Shown: positions 18,401 through 26,545, counted from the stretch's first letter. The stretch: 34,506 bases of DNA from MGIIa-K1 sp964577145 (GCA_964577145.1 CAZNXM010000019.1:1-34506); one strand, 5' to 3'. The notes: generated by a model not told the origin, from the sequence alone. Program-made: numbers and translations.

Positions 18401-21400
18401 AACTCCTCGACGATTTACGGTAATGCGGGAGCATCAGCATCTGAGGCAACTATCTATGTAAACGGTGGTTCCCTAGACTTTGATGATTCTACCATCATGA
18501 ACTCTGGTCAGACCGGTATCGGTTTGATGTTTGAGGCTGGTGGCGGCGCTGTCGACAACATCGTTGTCAAGAATGCAGCTACTGGAATTTACTCGTACAA
18601 CGCAGCACCAACTGTAAACGGATTTACCCTAACTGACAACACTGTCGGTGTGGATGTTTATGGCGGAATGAGCCTACCAACAATCTACCGTAGTACCTTG
18701 CTATCTGGCGAGTCTGCAGGTTGGACCACCTATGCAATCGACCTCAGTACCTATCTAGGAACTGACGATTACCTACAACTTGGTCTGAACTCTATCTACG
18801 GTGGAGGAAACGCTCACCCAACATACAACTATGCTACCTCGAAGTATTACATGATCTACGATCGTTTGAACGTCGAGTTAGAGGATAACATGGGTAACAA
18901 GTGGAATGTCACTCAAGAAACTGATGACGGATATTATGACGGTTCCTTGGGAGGCGCTGCTGGCGCACCATCGTGGCACTGCAACTATTACGGATACAGT
19001 TACACAGAGTGGTATGACTACAGTTACTTCTACTACCTAATCAACTACGGTGGATACACAAACAGTGGAAGTTGGAACGATTACCCAAGTGACTTCGGAT
19101 TCCGTTGGGAAGATACTGACAGAACACCGTCAACCTACTACCCAATGATGTACTGGGGTTACTACTACACCTCCTACCACGGTGGTCAAGGTGTATACAA
19201 GCCTCCTGAAGGATACAATGGTCTATGGAACAACTACAACGTCTGTTTGAACTACGCTTACTCGTACTACAATAGCCCCGGCGACGGTGCACGACTAGCG
19301 TTCCCTGCAGTAGACATCTCTGGTAGCAACATTACTGGCGCAACCATGTATGTCGACGTTCTGCACAACCGTGCTGACAACTATCAGGACCGCCTTGAAG
19401 TCGTTGCCCGAACTGGAAACGACCCAGGTGATGAAGATGACATGGGACTATACGCTCGTGAGTCAGGAACTCCAAGTTTCACATCGGGTACCATCACTGG
19501 TGCTGACAACGGTATTGAAATCGGAGGCTCCTGGGCTGCAGCTAACTTTGACGCAATCACAGTGACCAACCCTACTGGTGCTGGTCTTGAAGTCACAGGA
19601 TCTGCAGTAACCACAGTTGACAACCTAGACGTCACTGGAGGAAACTACGGTGTTCTACTAGGCGCTGCTGCATCTGGAACTGTTGAGATGGCAAATCTTG
19701 CAGTAGATGGATCAGCATTGGCTGGTGTCTACTACGTTAAGGATGTAGCAGGTTCTCTAGATGGAACCATCGAGAACGTCGCAGGATCTGCGATTAAGTT
19801 CGGCTCATCCTCTAACAAGGATATCACATGGTCTGGAATGAACCTCGGTACCAACGGCGTTGGAATTGAAACAGCTGGTTCAGGTACAATTACCCTGATT
19901 GATTCTAACTTTGCAAATACTGCAGATGTATTAATCACGGGTTCAGCAACTGTTGACTTCGTAGAAGGAGACATTGATGTTGATAGCGTATCTACTACAG
20001 GTTCTGGAATTTTCAACCGTATTCGATTGCTCGACATTGGTGTCGAAGCAGATACTAATGCGGTTACTGGAGCAAATGTTGTTCTGAAGAACGCTGATGG
20101 AATTGTTACTGGATTTGCAGCAACAGATTCTAATGGTGATGCATTAGACCTTCGCTTTACCACACAAACTGTGGACAGCTCTGGTAAGACTGTTATCCCG
20201 CTGAGCGGATACACTGCAGTTACTGTTGCTAAGGTTGGATCTTACTACTATAGTGGTTCTTCCGACAACGCAGGTGACTTCAGATATGCGTTTGATTCGT
20301 TGACATTAACTGATGATGCTGGTAATGCACATACTATGGATCTCGTTGATTCAGTGGATTCACGTATCTGTTACAGTTTCACATCGAGTAGTTATGTAAT
20401 GACTGCACAGTGTGCTAACAGCATGAACACCGGTTCTTCGAGGACATACTCCTCTGGATTGAAGGAGTACGGATACTATGGTGCTACACCATCTGACATG
20501 AGCAATCAAGTCATTATGATGGATGCAGCAATCTTGTATCTCGATGGTGACACGACCCACAACTGGAATGGAACAACTATCCTTTCTACTGGTTCGTACA
20601 CCTTCTACTCGGCTTCATGGTGGATGTCAACTTATCCTTACGGGGCTGAGTTATACTTGCACGATGTTGATGCAACTGCTACTGCAGTCACTTCTGACGG
20701 CGAGACCCAAGGAATGTACATTGGATACCCAGGTTGGAACGACATCGTTCCAAACATCGAGGACTCTACCTTTAGCGGTATTGCAACAGTTATCTCAACA
20801 TGGGGATACAAGTCCAACTTCGGAGCGTACAACTGGGGAGCTGACTTCTATGTGGTCAAGAATAGTACCTTTAGCCACTTTAGAACAATGCCTAACACAG
20901 GATCTGTAGCATATCAGGACATGTGCCTGAATACAGGTGGTAGCAATTACACTGAAATTAGCGATAACACGCTAACTGGATGTGCAGTTGGAATCTTCAT
21001 GCCGAGGACCAACTTCTACTATTACTACAACCAGTCCTACTGGGGTGCTGACGATGCAATCATTGACGGCAACACCTTCGTCAATACTGAGACACTAGAC
21101 ATTTGGTTCTACCTGAATTCGTACGCAGATGGTGTTGAAATCACCAACAACGTATTCACAGGTTCATCTGCACCGTCCTACGGAATTTATTCCCAGGACT
21201 CAACGGTCAATGACTTGCTGATAGATGGTAACACGTTCCATAATTCGCAACAAGCGATTTACATGCGTGGTGCTGTTGATTGGACCATGACGGATAACAC
21301 AATCTACGGAGACAGTGATTCATCTCACGCTGGTATCTATTCAATGAATGGATACGGTTTGATTGATGGAAACACACTTGTCGATGCAGATGGTGGAATC

Positions 21401-24400
21401 CTTGTTGACGGTGTCAAGTACGGATACAATGTTGAGATTACCAACAACGACATCGGCCAGACCTCTGGCCGTGTTGCACCTAGTGCAGTTGGTATCTGGG
21501 CAGAAGACTGTGGCTCAGCATCGGTTATCACCGGCGGTAACAGCATCTCCATTATGGAGAATGCAATTGTTACCGATGGCTGTGACCTATCTGATGATGG
21601 ATCTACCTTGACCGCACTTGGCGGATCTGGTGGAGAAGTTAAGAGTGTGCAAATCAATGCTAACGCATTCGCACCTGAGAACATCACCATCAATGAAGGA
21701 GATACAATCCGCTGGCGAGCTAACGAGTACTACAACAACAGTGGTATTGGTGAACCTCACTCAGTCGTATCAACTGACATGGTTGCTGGAGCGCCTATCT
21801 TCTCGTCTGGTGGAAACATGAACCTCGGTTCAACTTACACCTATACCTTCTACACTGCTGGAACCTACGAATATTACTGTGGTAACCACAATTGGATGTA
21901 TGGTAATGTAACCGTTAATTCAGGCAGCAGCACTGGCGTATCAAGCGTCGGTGTATCTGTAGTTGGAGGCAACGACGAAGTCACTCTTGACGGAACTGAA
22001 GTCTCTGGCTTCGGAACCGCACTCGAGATGTACGGTGGAGAACTTACCCTAACAGGTGACGCTCTGCTATCTGGTGGCGCTTACGGTGCATACATAGAAG
22101 ATGCTGAAGTTATGGCTGACGGAGCAACTCTTGTCGCTGGTAGCACAGGATCTGCAATGTACGTCACTGGAGATTCATTAATCGATGTTGCAGACATGAG
22201 CACAACTGGTCTATACGGATTGAACACCGATGGAGTAGACTTCCGCTGGAATGGCGGAACTTCTGACGCTGATACCACCCTAATGGCTGGTTCCGGTGCT
22301 GAAGGAACCATCGAGAACATGTCCTGGCCTGACTCTGCTACACAGATTGATGCTGGTTCCTATGTGACCGTTACCTCTATTGGCAACACAATTGATGCTG
22401 CCAAACTTGTTGTTGACCCAACTGCTGTCATCCACGAGGGTAACTTGTTGAACCTCAACGCAACCCACTTGGGCGGCGCTGCAAGCGATGTCGGTGTGAT
22501 GATTAAGTCCACTGATGACCAGCAAGCAGCATACGTTTCCCCTGCTTACCGCACTGCATACATTGCAGCTGATGGTGACTTAGGCGAGTGGTACGGTAAC
22601 ACACTGAACCCATCTGACGATGCAATGCCTGGAGTAATGAGCGGCGACGGTAGCGAGGACTTCCTCGTGTCCTGGGACGCTAACAACCTCTACCTTGCAC
22701 TAACTGGAGTAGACATGGGAGCTGCAGACCTGCAGATCTACATCGACTCCAGCACCGGTGGAGACACCGTTGGTCAGTCTTGGTATGTCGCACACAACCT
22801 GCCATTCGCAGCAGACTATGTCTTCTGGGCAGAGGATGGTTCATCCGGCAACAACGGACTGAAGGTCAACGGTTTCACCGGCTGGGCTGATGTTACCGCT
22901 GCTTGCAACGGACTATCCAGCCACGTTGGATGGTCTGGTGACACAGACACTGAAATCGCAATTCCATGGACCTGCATCGGAGAACCTTCCGAAGTAGTAC
23001 GTGTTCTTGCAGTAGTTCAGGATGAATCCAGTGGAGAGGTAGACAGCGTCCACCCAACCCAGAGTATCGCAACTGGTGCTAACGCCCAGACATTCGATGA
23101 CGAGATAACTCTCCTCATGGGACACAACGATCTATCTGGTGGAGAGGACCTACGAAACCATCTACTGATTTACCGCAGCTATGTTGGCTCCAACAGTCCA
23201 AGCGCAGCAAAGACCTACGACATCTCTGTCAAGGTCGATGCAACATGTGCTGAGGATTGGGGTAACATCAACGATGTCGATATGTCCACCAATGCGTGGG
23301 AATCTGTCGACATCTTGCGAGCGTGCCCAGTGATTCAGAATCTAGTTGACGTCACCGTCGATGAGGACAGCGGAACTTACACACTGTCCCTCACTGACAA
23401 GGCTGACGATGTTCAGGATGCAGACACAAGTCTAACCTGGACTGTCACCGACGATTCTGACCCGTCGAGAAGCCCAAGTATGCTACTCGACAGTGGTCTG
23501 AATGGACAGACAATGACCGTGACCCCTGACAATGACCAGTTCGGAACATACGTGTTCCACTACAACGTCGTTGACAGCCACGGACTATCTGACAGCCACA
23601 CCATCACATGGACTGTTACCAATGTCAATGACAAGCCAATCATCTGCAACTCCGACCGTGCTGACTGCATGCCGGTATTCGCTGATGACGGTGCAGGTAA
23701 CTTGAACGTCCTCGATGAAGGATTTGGATCTGTAAGCAAGGTTCTAGGTAGCGCACCAAACGCAACTGGCTCCTACGTAATTGACATGGCATCCAATGAC
23801 ATGGCAAACGAGCAGCCTCAGGTGTACTCATGGGCAGCGAAGATCAAGGGCGATGACGTAACCGTCGAGCCTTACTTCGTCCAGAAGAAGTACAGCAGTG
23901 TTGCAGCCCTCTTCGCAGAGGTTGGCATCATTGTCACCAACTCTGGTGGTCTACAGGATATCGACATGACAGGTGATCCATCTGCTCATGAGGATACTAC
24001 TGCAACCTATACCCTACCAACTCTGAACAACGTTACCATGCTAACATACCTTCTCATGCAGAATGGTTGTGGAAGCATCTGGTACCAGGAGTACATGGAC
24101 GCTAACGGCGACAAGGTCAGCGGATTCCGATCCGATGACGGTTGTGACAGCAGCATCGATACCTACGCAAATGTATACAGCGGTCTAAACTACACAGACT
24201 TCTGGAGCACAGCATACGGTGTTGATACCACTGCATACACAGACACTTGGGATGACATCTTCCCAGATGGCTACACCACAACCGCTGGTAACGACCCATG
24301 TCCTGCATTCTCTGTGCATGTCAGCAACAACGAGTTGACAATCACTGAGAACCAGCTCAACGAGCTTGGTGGCGAGTGTACTATCGTACTATCTCTGATG

Positions 24401-26464
24401 GACGATGGTGGATACTGTGAGAACAGTGTTACTGGAGTAACCGCTGACATCAAGTCGGCTTGTGTTGCATACACCTACCTAATCGACTACCCGTTCAACC
24501 ACCCATTGTATGGACCAATTTCCATCACCGGTTGCTACAACCTGTTCATTGGAATCTCATCCTACAACCCATACACCAGTCAGACTGAGTGTCTTGGATA
24601 CAGTTGGGTTCCTGAGAACGTGGATGCAGATGACTTCGAGGTTAACTTTAGCGTGACCCCAGTCAACGATGCACCAGAGGTAATGGATTGGGACCGTCAG
24701 AACGGTGTTGTAATCAGTGACGGCAATGGAGACATTCCGAACTTCCCATGGAAGGTCACCCTCACAGAGGATGACGAGAGTGTTACCAACCTCACCTACG
24801 ATCTGTCTGCTATGAAGCACGACAACGATCACGAGGATGCTGACCTAGCTTGGACAATCGTCAAGGCTGACACTTGCAACTACGAGAACTACTTCGCCGC
24901 AACAATCGACGGAGATTCGATCTCGTTCGACCTGATTAAGGACGCAACAACCAACGCACCTGAGTGGGAAGTTGACTATCTAAACAATGGAGGAAAGCAT
25001 CAGCAGAACCCATTGTCTGGAGAGTTCTGCCCAATCACACTGTACCTACATGACTCTGCAACAGCACCGTCATACATACCAAACTACGGTATGAGCACTG
25101 CAAACTATCAGCAGGGCGAAGACAGTGTAACACTCTACGTGCGTGTTGACAACGTGGCTGAGAATGTCCCTGACTACTACTTTGACACTGATTCTGGATT
25201 TAGCTTCAACGGAGTTACCAACATCATGACAAAGACCTACGTACCAACCACCGTGACCATCGGCCACGCTGGTGACCAGGGACCATACAACTACGACCAC
25301 ATGTTGAAGGTGTCTTTCAAGACCAACGGATACAACAACAACGACGCTGACGCTGAAGGATATGTTGACCTTGGATACCAATACGTCACCCCACCTGCAT
25401 ACGGTGAGGAGATCAAGGTGTCTGACTACGTCTACATCACAACCACTACCACCAAGGTATGGGTTGAGATGGATGTCCTAACCTGTGTTGACGAAACTTG
25501 TGACCTGACAAAGTCTGAGTCCGACCGTTACTTCGGTAATGCGTTCCCATACGCTCACTCATGCATCGACTCGAACGATGTACAAGGTGACGAATGGAGC
25601 TGTCCTGGACAGGTTGGCCGTTCCTCAGTTAACGAGGACGGAACTGCAGCTGCAGCAACTCTGACTAACAATCGCCGCCCAATGCTAGAGGACCAAGACT
25701 GGTGTAACAACATCATGACCTCTGACGCTGAAGGTACCGATTGTGCTCAGCCACGAACAAACGGTAAGGTAACATCTGCATCTGATGACAACCTACCTGC
25801 TGTCGTACGCTTGATTGGAACTGCATCCGTGCCTTCCTTCGCACCATCGCTAGTAGCAATTACCGCTGCTGGTCTCTTCGTGAGCGCTCTGGTTCTCCAG
25901 AGCCGCCGTGACGAGGAAGTGGAGGAACTTGAGGAACTTGCAGATGACGAGTCCGCAGTGAGCCCAGTTATTGCAACCATCTTGATGGTCGCAATCACCG
26001 TGGTTCTCTCTGGTGTAATCTATGTCTGGGCATCGAGCCTCGCTGACACTGATGTGAAAGGCGTACCTCGTTTGACCTTCGACTTAGATAGCAGTCAGGC
26101 ATTGGACCCTGTTGATGGATTCCACAAGATCCAGATTACCAGCAGCCAAGTCGATCTAGCAACACAAGCAGTTGAAGTCCGCGTACAGTGGGTCAACAGT
26201 GCCGGTAACCAGAACGAGGTCTTCAGCCTCGCCGACACTACAGTCTACGGATTCTCCCCGGAGAATAGCGACAAGACAGTGACCTTCGCTGACAGCGTCG
26301 ATTTTGAAGGAAGTGCAGTTGTTTCCCAGTTCAACACTGGTGACACCCTGTTCGTCCGCACAGTCGACTCTGGTGGAGAGACAATGGAACACCTCACCAT
26401 CACCATCAGCTACGTGCCACCTAACGGTCAGCCAGGAGCGGTTCTCCGCACCTGGACTTTCTGA
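12407..26464 (+). CDS. 4685-residue surface protein: beta-helix adhesin with cupredoxin domain, membrane anchor and C-terminal type IV pilin
   Basis: One uninterrupted frame of 14 kb (residues counted from GTG 12407). A signal peptide spans about 1-40. Residues 60-330 end in YPLAIDPSV, as in the N-terminal part of secreted Rhs/WapA-type proteins, and a DNRLRE-like segment very rich in Tyr follows (338-373). Beta-sandwich segments include one with VTNEIEFQYD. Beta-helix-like stretches lie at about 1320-1650, 1900-2105, 2355-2530, 2700-3070 and 3180-3310 (ISGDLTIEPGVVVQV; ITNNVF; IDGNTFHN). Further on are a cupredoxin (3078-3170), a DOMON/CBM9-like domain (about 3385-3610), and cadherin-like modules ending in NVNDKP and PVNDAPE. 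A membrane helix (about 4477-4498) precedes a basic/acidic linker and a full archaeal type IV pilin (4517-4685). Likely roles are attachment or particle binding; enzymatic activity is not evident. Lys is almost always AAG, suggesting high expression. Confidence 0.92.
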   Translation: MMLGTKNTNKKTAMGGVGIALLLCILMALSPMTGLVQNDAAPGEIAEFVESNEASEDYFALPEVYEPVQYEYDASSELEGMRSLKQKAFLTEDGKTALLTSAEPMHFLRDGSWEEIDLNIEATVDGWEVMDNVYQVVFPSEISNGVAVQVHPNVDPIITGINPIVMTLDASGGSPMPYMVTPSTEGVSVGGNVLRYPIAEGFDIDYSVEENQLKQNLVIRERPVLQEDVAWLGLTETMRIPVGHGLFLGEDLLTEELTQTQDELTIRNLETGEIVATIPVPIVMEMEADEPYHATYFIQSFGQEVVLTTAVESGWLLDDDRQYPLAIDPSVKAFSGSGGYCYVYYANCYNSTYRYMYRYYGTIYYLPWNKYTFTSNNALPTGATVDSVDWKQYVSYSYSYSSNAITAVVMESCGMSNRYSWSIPSASCSGALSGSTIAYGYGGTNQRKMISSIWNSASAGTFSTGTGWKAANLCNSATACAATTGSHTYITSALANGGSVGMGSKYTTSTYIYHYAYNGGSSNSYLQVTYSGGSDTTAPTSDYVPYTGITSYKEGMRQFHATFSDMSGIDTTTSGAPHLHYSINNGSYTAVKATTIGTCGASDSECQFKAKTGGISTGDYVNYFWAFQDLASTPNTATDPSGGTGSPSSSTTPSTTYWFFVDDVVNAGNAKKMTVLIEDRYAGSAFSPNKYFDQQMTYYDNSDEYVMEFDTSDCGTGSNSCFYATSYYFYSQWAIHWTTAPSSGYNGMGGSKSGRIELHQDDDGYLSFTAKNGPGMNLIYLYDSSLNDWAIVGLDGDTSSESTMQTGIEETLSGGTSASKRSTYGYTEAYLVDIPGDITGTFGKHDWNATYSSSKSNWMCVGTNGWMYFFRSSSSNPLCTSGYYYIYSTYYNWNGFAQGSGYYGRMASTGGVSYKVASVAPAPDTFAPEMGHMELRDSHSKDRTFVYTIGDAGEPPSGLNVSTTAGVGPTLYYRITDADGTVGTWTSKVLSPVSKTRAECVTAQCDWSTSLEDLERSSSIEYYATAVDISTASTGTNSNTTSTTTFEVGDPNKVFIVEWHDMGYTSTYTCTYQVLMYDVTNEIEFQYDTNCQTYYDYATVGYQDQTRTKGATLRDSQAYMAGANVHTENYRIGTDSNGHGWETFDLGLTTELPTYDVAIAGSSNGRPYGSYCVSSYWWNTYKSGCNANIDLPDGFTFEYFGTEYNGSDSKNRVHIGRQGNMYLKDDGSTALERSITTWYSNMPSLPYSGNSASKPGNIAPWWGYYSSYYCYDNSALDCSVRTRTIPFEGKGTDLSADLVGGPHTWSLIDSPIRVNPSGDYLSISGDLTIEPGVVVQVASGKGISFDGSCDKFVATGNASDPILFEGQMGGTWTGLAFTNSCSTPEGTDDRHEMSYIDFANTTDAAIAAGSRHGSSPSSNANVGNFTMDHVTFTNVGEAFSHGSGQGTVLVMSDFEVNGAADACFNFAEDSVVTLSDGTMDDCNTNGNSWGGAVVNYPGSTAGALTMENVDISESNVNLIDVDLENVWLSNVTGSTTSAQSGAVLNSDGEGALYVFNLVADGYSSGSTGALDSISLDTVDMGSADFSIVPGGSSSTANGPSGDTASITGLTAGDLTMSRVAPSLNDITVGAMTVLGNAPGNDAIEGVNWDTSGISVSGCGYTLLGDNVDTDWISGSCSNSAAPNNIILSNVDATYTGSQNAIYARNSAITIGEGTVTMPTTTFQEMAKASTNGKIVLIGVSQDGTDCDGSSGCDVDSGSSGDIFFGGLATVKVFKLLGNGAKSYRSGHTVQATVVDAGSGLFTVGTHKTDSTGTASAWVISGDDSGNSYTDHNLAAWGPSGQNETLVADAWYPGSFGVGDTIELRLEPAPVALNGTNMDCSYLSTHPEAMLGYDSASNTYTWEGKVTMSGDMNIDSCTIIMRSVFRVASDATNSPTLTISNGGSLTLESISTSTGTLKAVSATYPLNLDMDGGSLIVDNGVISNVAGGINLDSGSLTVFNSSTIYGNAGASASEATIYVNGGSLDFDDSTIMNSGQTGIGLMFEAGGGAVDNIVVKNAATGIYSYNAAPTVNGFTLTDNTVGVDVYGGMSLPTIYRSTLLSGESAGWTTYAIDLSTYLGTDDYLQLGLNSIYGGGNAHPTYNYATSKYYMIYDRLNVELEDNMGNKWNVTQETDDGYYDGSLGGAAGAPSWHCNYYGYSYTEWYDYSYFYYLINYGGYTNSGSWNDYPSDFGFRWEDTDRTPSTYYPMMYWGYYYTSYHGGQGVYKPPEGYNGLWNNYNVCLNYAYSYYNSPGDGARLAFPAVDISGSNITGATMYVDVLHNRADNYQDRLEVVARTGNDPGDEDDMGLYARESGTPSFTSGTITGADNGIEIGGSWAAANFDAITVTNPTGAGLEVTGSAVTTVDNLDVTGGNYGVLLGAAASGTVEMANLAVDGSALAGVYYVKDVAGSLDGTIENVAGSAIKFGSSSNKDITWSGMNLGTNGVGIETAGSGTITLIDSNFANTADVLITGSATVDFVEGDIDVDSVSTTGSGIFNRIRLLDIGVEADTNAVTGANVVLKNADGIVTGFAATDSNGDALDLRFTTQTVDSSGKTVIPLSGYTAVTVAKVGSYYYSGSSDNAGDFRYAFDSLTLTDDAGNAHTMDLVDSVDSRICYSFTSSSYVMTAQCANSMNTGSSRTYSSGLKEYGYYGATPSDMSNQVIMMDAAILYLDGDTTHNWNGTTILSTGSYTFYSASWWMSTYPYGAELYLHDVDATATAVTSDGETQGMYIGYPGWNDIVPNIEDSTFSGIATVISTWGYKSNFGAYNWGADFYVVKNSTFSHFRTMPNTGSVAYQDMCLNTGGSNYTEISDNTLTGCAVGIFMPRTNFYYYYNQSYWGADDAIIDGNTFVNTETLDIWFYLNSYADGVEITNNVFTGSSAPSYGIYSQDSTVNDLLIDGNTFHNSQQAIYMRGAVDWTMTDNTIYGDSDSSHAGIYSMNGYGLIDGNTLVDADGGILVDGVKYGYNVEITNNDIGQTSGRVAPSAVGIWAEDCGSASVITGGNSISIMENAIVTDGCDLSDDGSTLTALGGSGGEVKSVQINANAFAPENITINEGDTIRWRANEYYNNSGIGEPHSVVSTDMVAGAPIFSSGGNMNLGSTYTYTFYTAGTYEYYCGNHNWMYGNVTVNSGSSTGVSSVGVSVVGGNDEVTLDGTEVSGFGTALEMYGGELTLTGDALLSGGAYGAYIEDAEVMADGATLVAGSTGSAMYVTGDSLIDVADMSTTGLYGLNTDGVDFRWNGGTSDADTTLMAGSGAEGTIENMSWPDSATQIDAGSYVTVTSIGNTIDAAKLVVDPTAVIHEGNLLNLNATHLGGAASDVGVMIKSTDDQQAAYVSPAYRTAYIAADGDLGEWYGNTLNPSDDAMPGVMSGDGSEDFLVSWDANNLYLALTGVDMGAADLQIYIDSSTGGDTVGQSWYVAHNLPFAADYVFWAEDGSSGNNGLKVNGFTGWADVTAACNGLSSHVGWSGDTDTEIAIPWTCIGEPSEVVRVLAVVQDESSGEVDSVHPTQSIATGANAQTFDDEITLLMGHNDLSGGEDLRNHLLIYRSYVGSNSPSAAKTYDISVKVDATCAEDWGNINDVDMSTNAWESVDILRACPVIQNLVDVTVDEDSGTYTLSLTDKADDVQDADTSLTWTVTDDSDPSRSPSMLLDSGLNGQTMTVTPDNDQFGTYVFHYNVVDSHGLSDSHTITWTVTNVNDKPIICNSDRADCMPVFADDGAGNLNVLDEGFGSVSKVLGSAPNATGSYVIDMASNDMANEQPQVYSWAAKIKGDDVTVEPYFVQKKYSSVAALFAEVGIIVTNSGGLQDIDMTGDPSAHEDTTATYTLPTLNNVTMLTYLLMQNGCGSIWYQEYMDANGDKVSGFRSDDGCDSSIDTYANVYSGLNYTDFWSTAYGVDTTAYTDTWDDIFPDGYTTTAGNDPCPAFSVHVSNNELTITENQLNELGGECTIVLSLMDDGGYCENSVTGVTADIKSACVAYTYLIDYPFNHPLYGPISITGCYNLFIGISSYNPYTSQTECLGYSWVPENVDADDFEVNFSVTPVNDAPEVMDWDRQNGVVISDGNGDIPNFPWKVTLTEDDESVTNLTYDLSAMKHDNDHEDADLAWTIVKADTCNYENYFAATIDGDSISFDLIKDATTNAPEWEVDYLNNGGKHQQNPLSGEFCPITLYLHDSATAPSYIPNYGMSTANYQQGEDSVTLYVRVDNVAENVPDYYFDTDSGFSFNGVTNIMTKTYVPTTVTIGHAGDQGPYNYDHMLKVSFKTNGYNNNDADAEGYVDLGYQYVTPPAYGEEIKVSDYVYITTTTTKVWVEMDVLTCVDETCDLTKSESDRYFGNAFPYAHSCIDSNDVQGDEWSCPGQVGRSSVNEDGTAAAATLTNNRRPMLEDQDWCNNIMTSDAEGTDCAQPRTNGKVTSASDDNLPAVVRLIGTASVPSFAPSLVAITAAGLFVSALVLQSRRDEEVEELEELADDESAVSPVIATILMVAITVVLSGVIYVWASSLADTDVKGVPRLTFDLDSSQALDPVDGFHKIQITSSQVDLATQAVEVRVQWVNSAGNQNEVFSLADTTVYGFSPENSDKTVTFADSVDFEGSAVVSQFNTGDTLFVRTVDSGGETMEHLTITISYVPPNGQPGAVLRTWTF
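21638..21916 (+). other. Embedded blue-copper (cupredoxin) domain of the giant protein
   Basis: Residues about 3078-3170 read as a small plastocyanin-like fold: VQINANAFAPENITINEGDT, then RWRANE, then a loop EPHSVV (His3118), then AGTYEYYCGNHNWMYGNVTV with Cys3158, His3161 and Met3164. The spacing C-x2-H-x2-M matches the short archaeal cupredoxins that usually read C-x2-H-P-W-M. All four type 1 copper ligands are present. The domain lies between two beta-helix stretches. Such domains carry single electrons outside the cell. Here it could also be a copper-binding or structural module. Confidence 0.85.
25955..26461 (+). other. C-terminal archaeal type IV pilin domain of the giant protein
   Basis: After the anchor helix (SLVAITAAGLFVSALVLQ) and the cytoplasmic-type linker RRDEEVEELEELADDES comes AVSPVIATILMVAITVVL, then SGVIYVWASSLADTD. 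This is the conserved N-terminus of archaeal type IV pilins (AVSPVIGxILMVAITVILAAVI in haloarchaeal pilins), preceded by acidic residues as in those proteins. About 130 residues of beta-rich head follow, ending in VLRTWTF. The processed part would be 169 residues, a normal pilin size. No stop codon separates it from the adhesin. An internal GTG at 25919 could in principle start a separate product. Confidence 0.88.
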
Positions 26465-26497
26465 TTCGGTACACCGAACTGAAATGATGGAACTGGA

Positions 26498-26523
26498 CCA
26501 GCCGCCCCTTCGGGGGCGGTTGG
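26498..26523 (+). terminator. UUCG-capped hairpin after the giant gene
   Basis: The arms 26498-26508 and 26513-26523 pair over 11 positions (one G-T), with the very stable C(TTCG)G loop. It lies 34 bases after the stop codon. There is no T-run directly after it, so it may stabilise the mRNA end or act together with the hairpins that follow. A smaller stem, TTCGG/CCGAA (26465-26478), precedes it. Confidence 0.6.
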
Positions 26524-26545
26524 ATCCCATGTTGTGAAAGAAATA

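Noticed and set aside
16370..22330. Repetitive DNA or CRISPR-like array within the giant gene
   Set aside because: The periodicity is at protein level (beta-helix coils with degenerate motifs). I saw no identical DNA repeats with regular spacers.
25919..26464. Separate pilin gene starting at the internal GTG 25919
   Set aside because: It is kept only as an alternative. The frame is continuous with the adhesin, and I see no Shine-Dalgarno site with good spacing or TATA-like element for an independent start.
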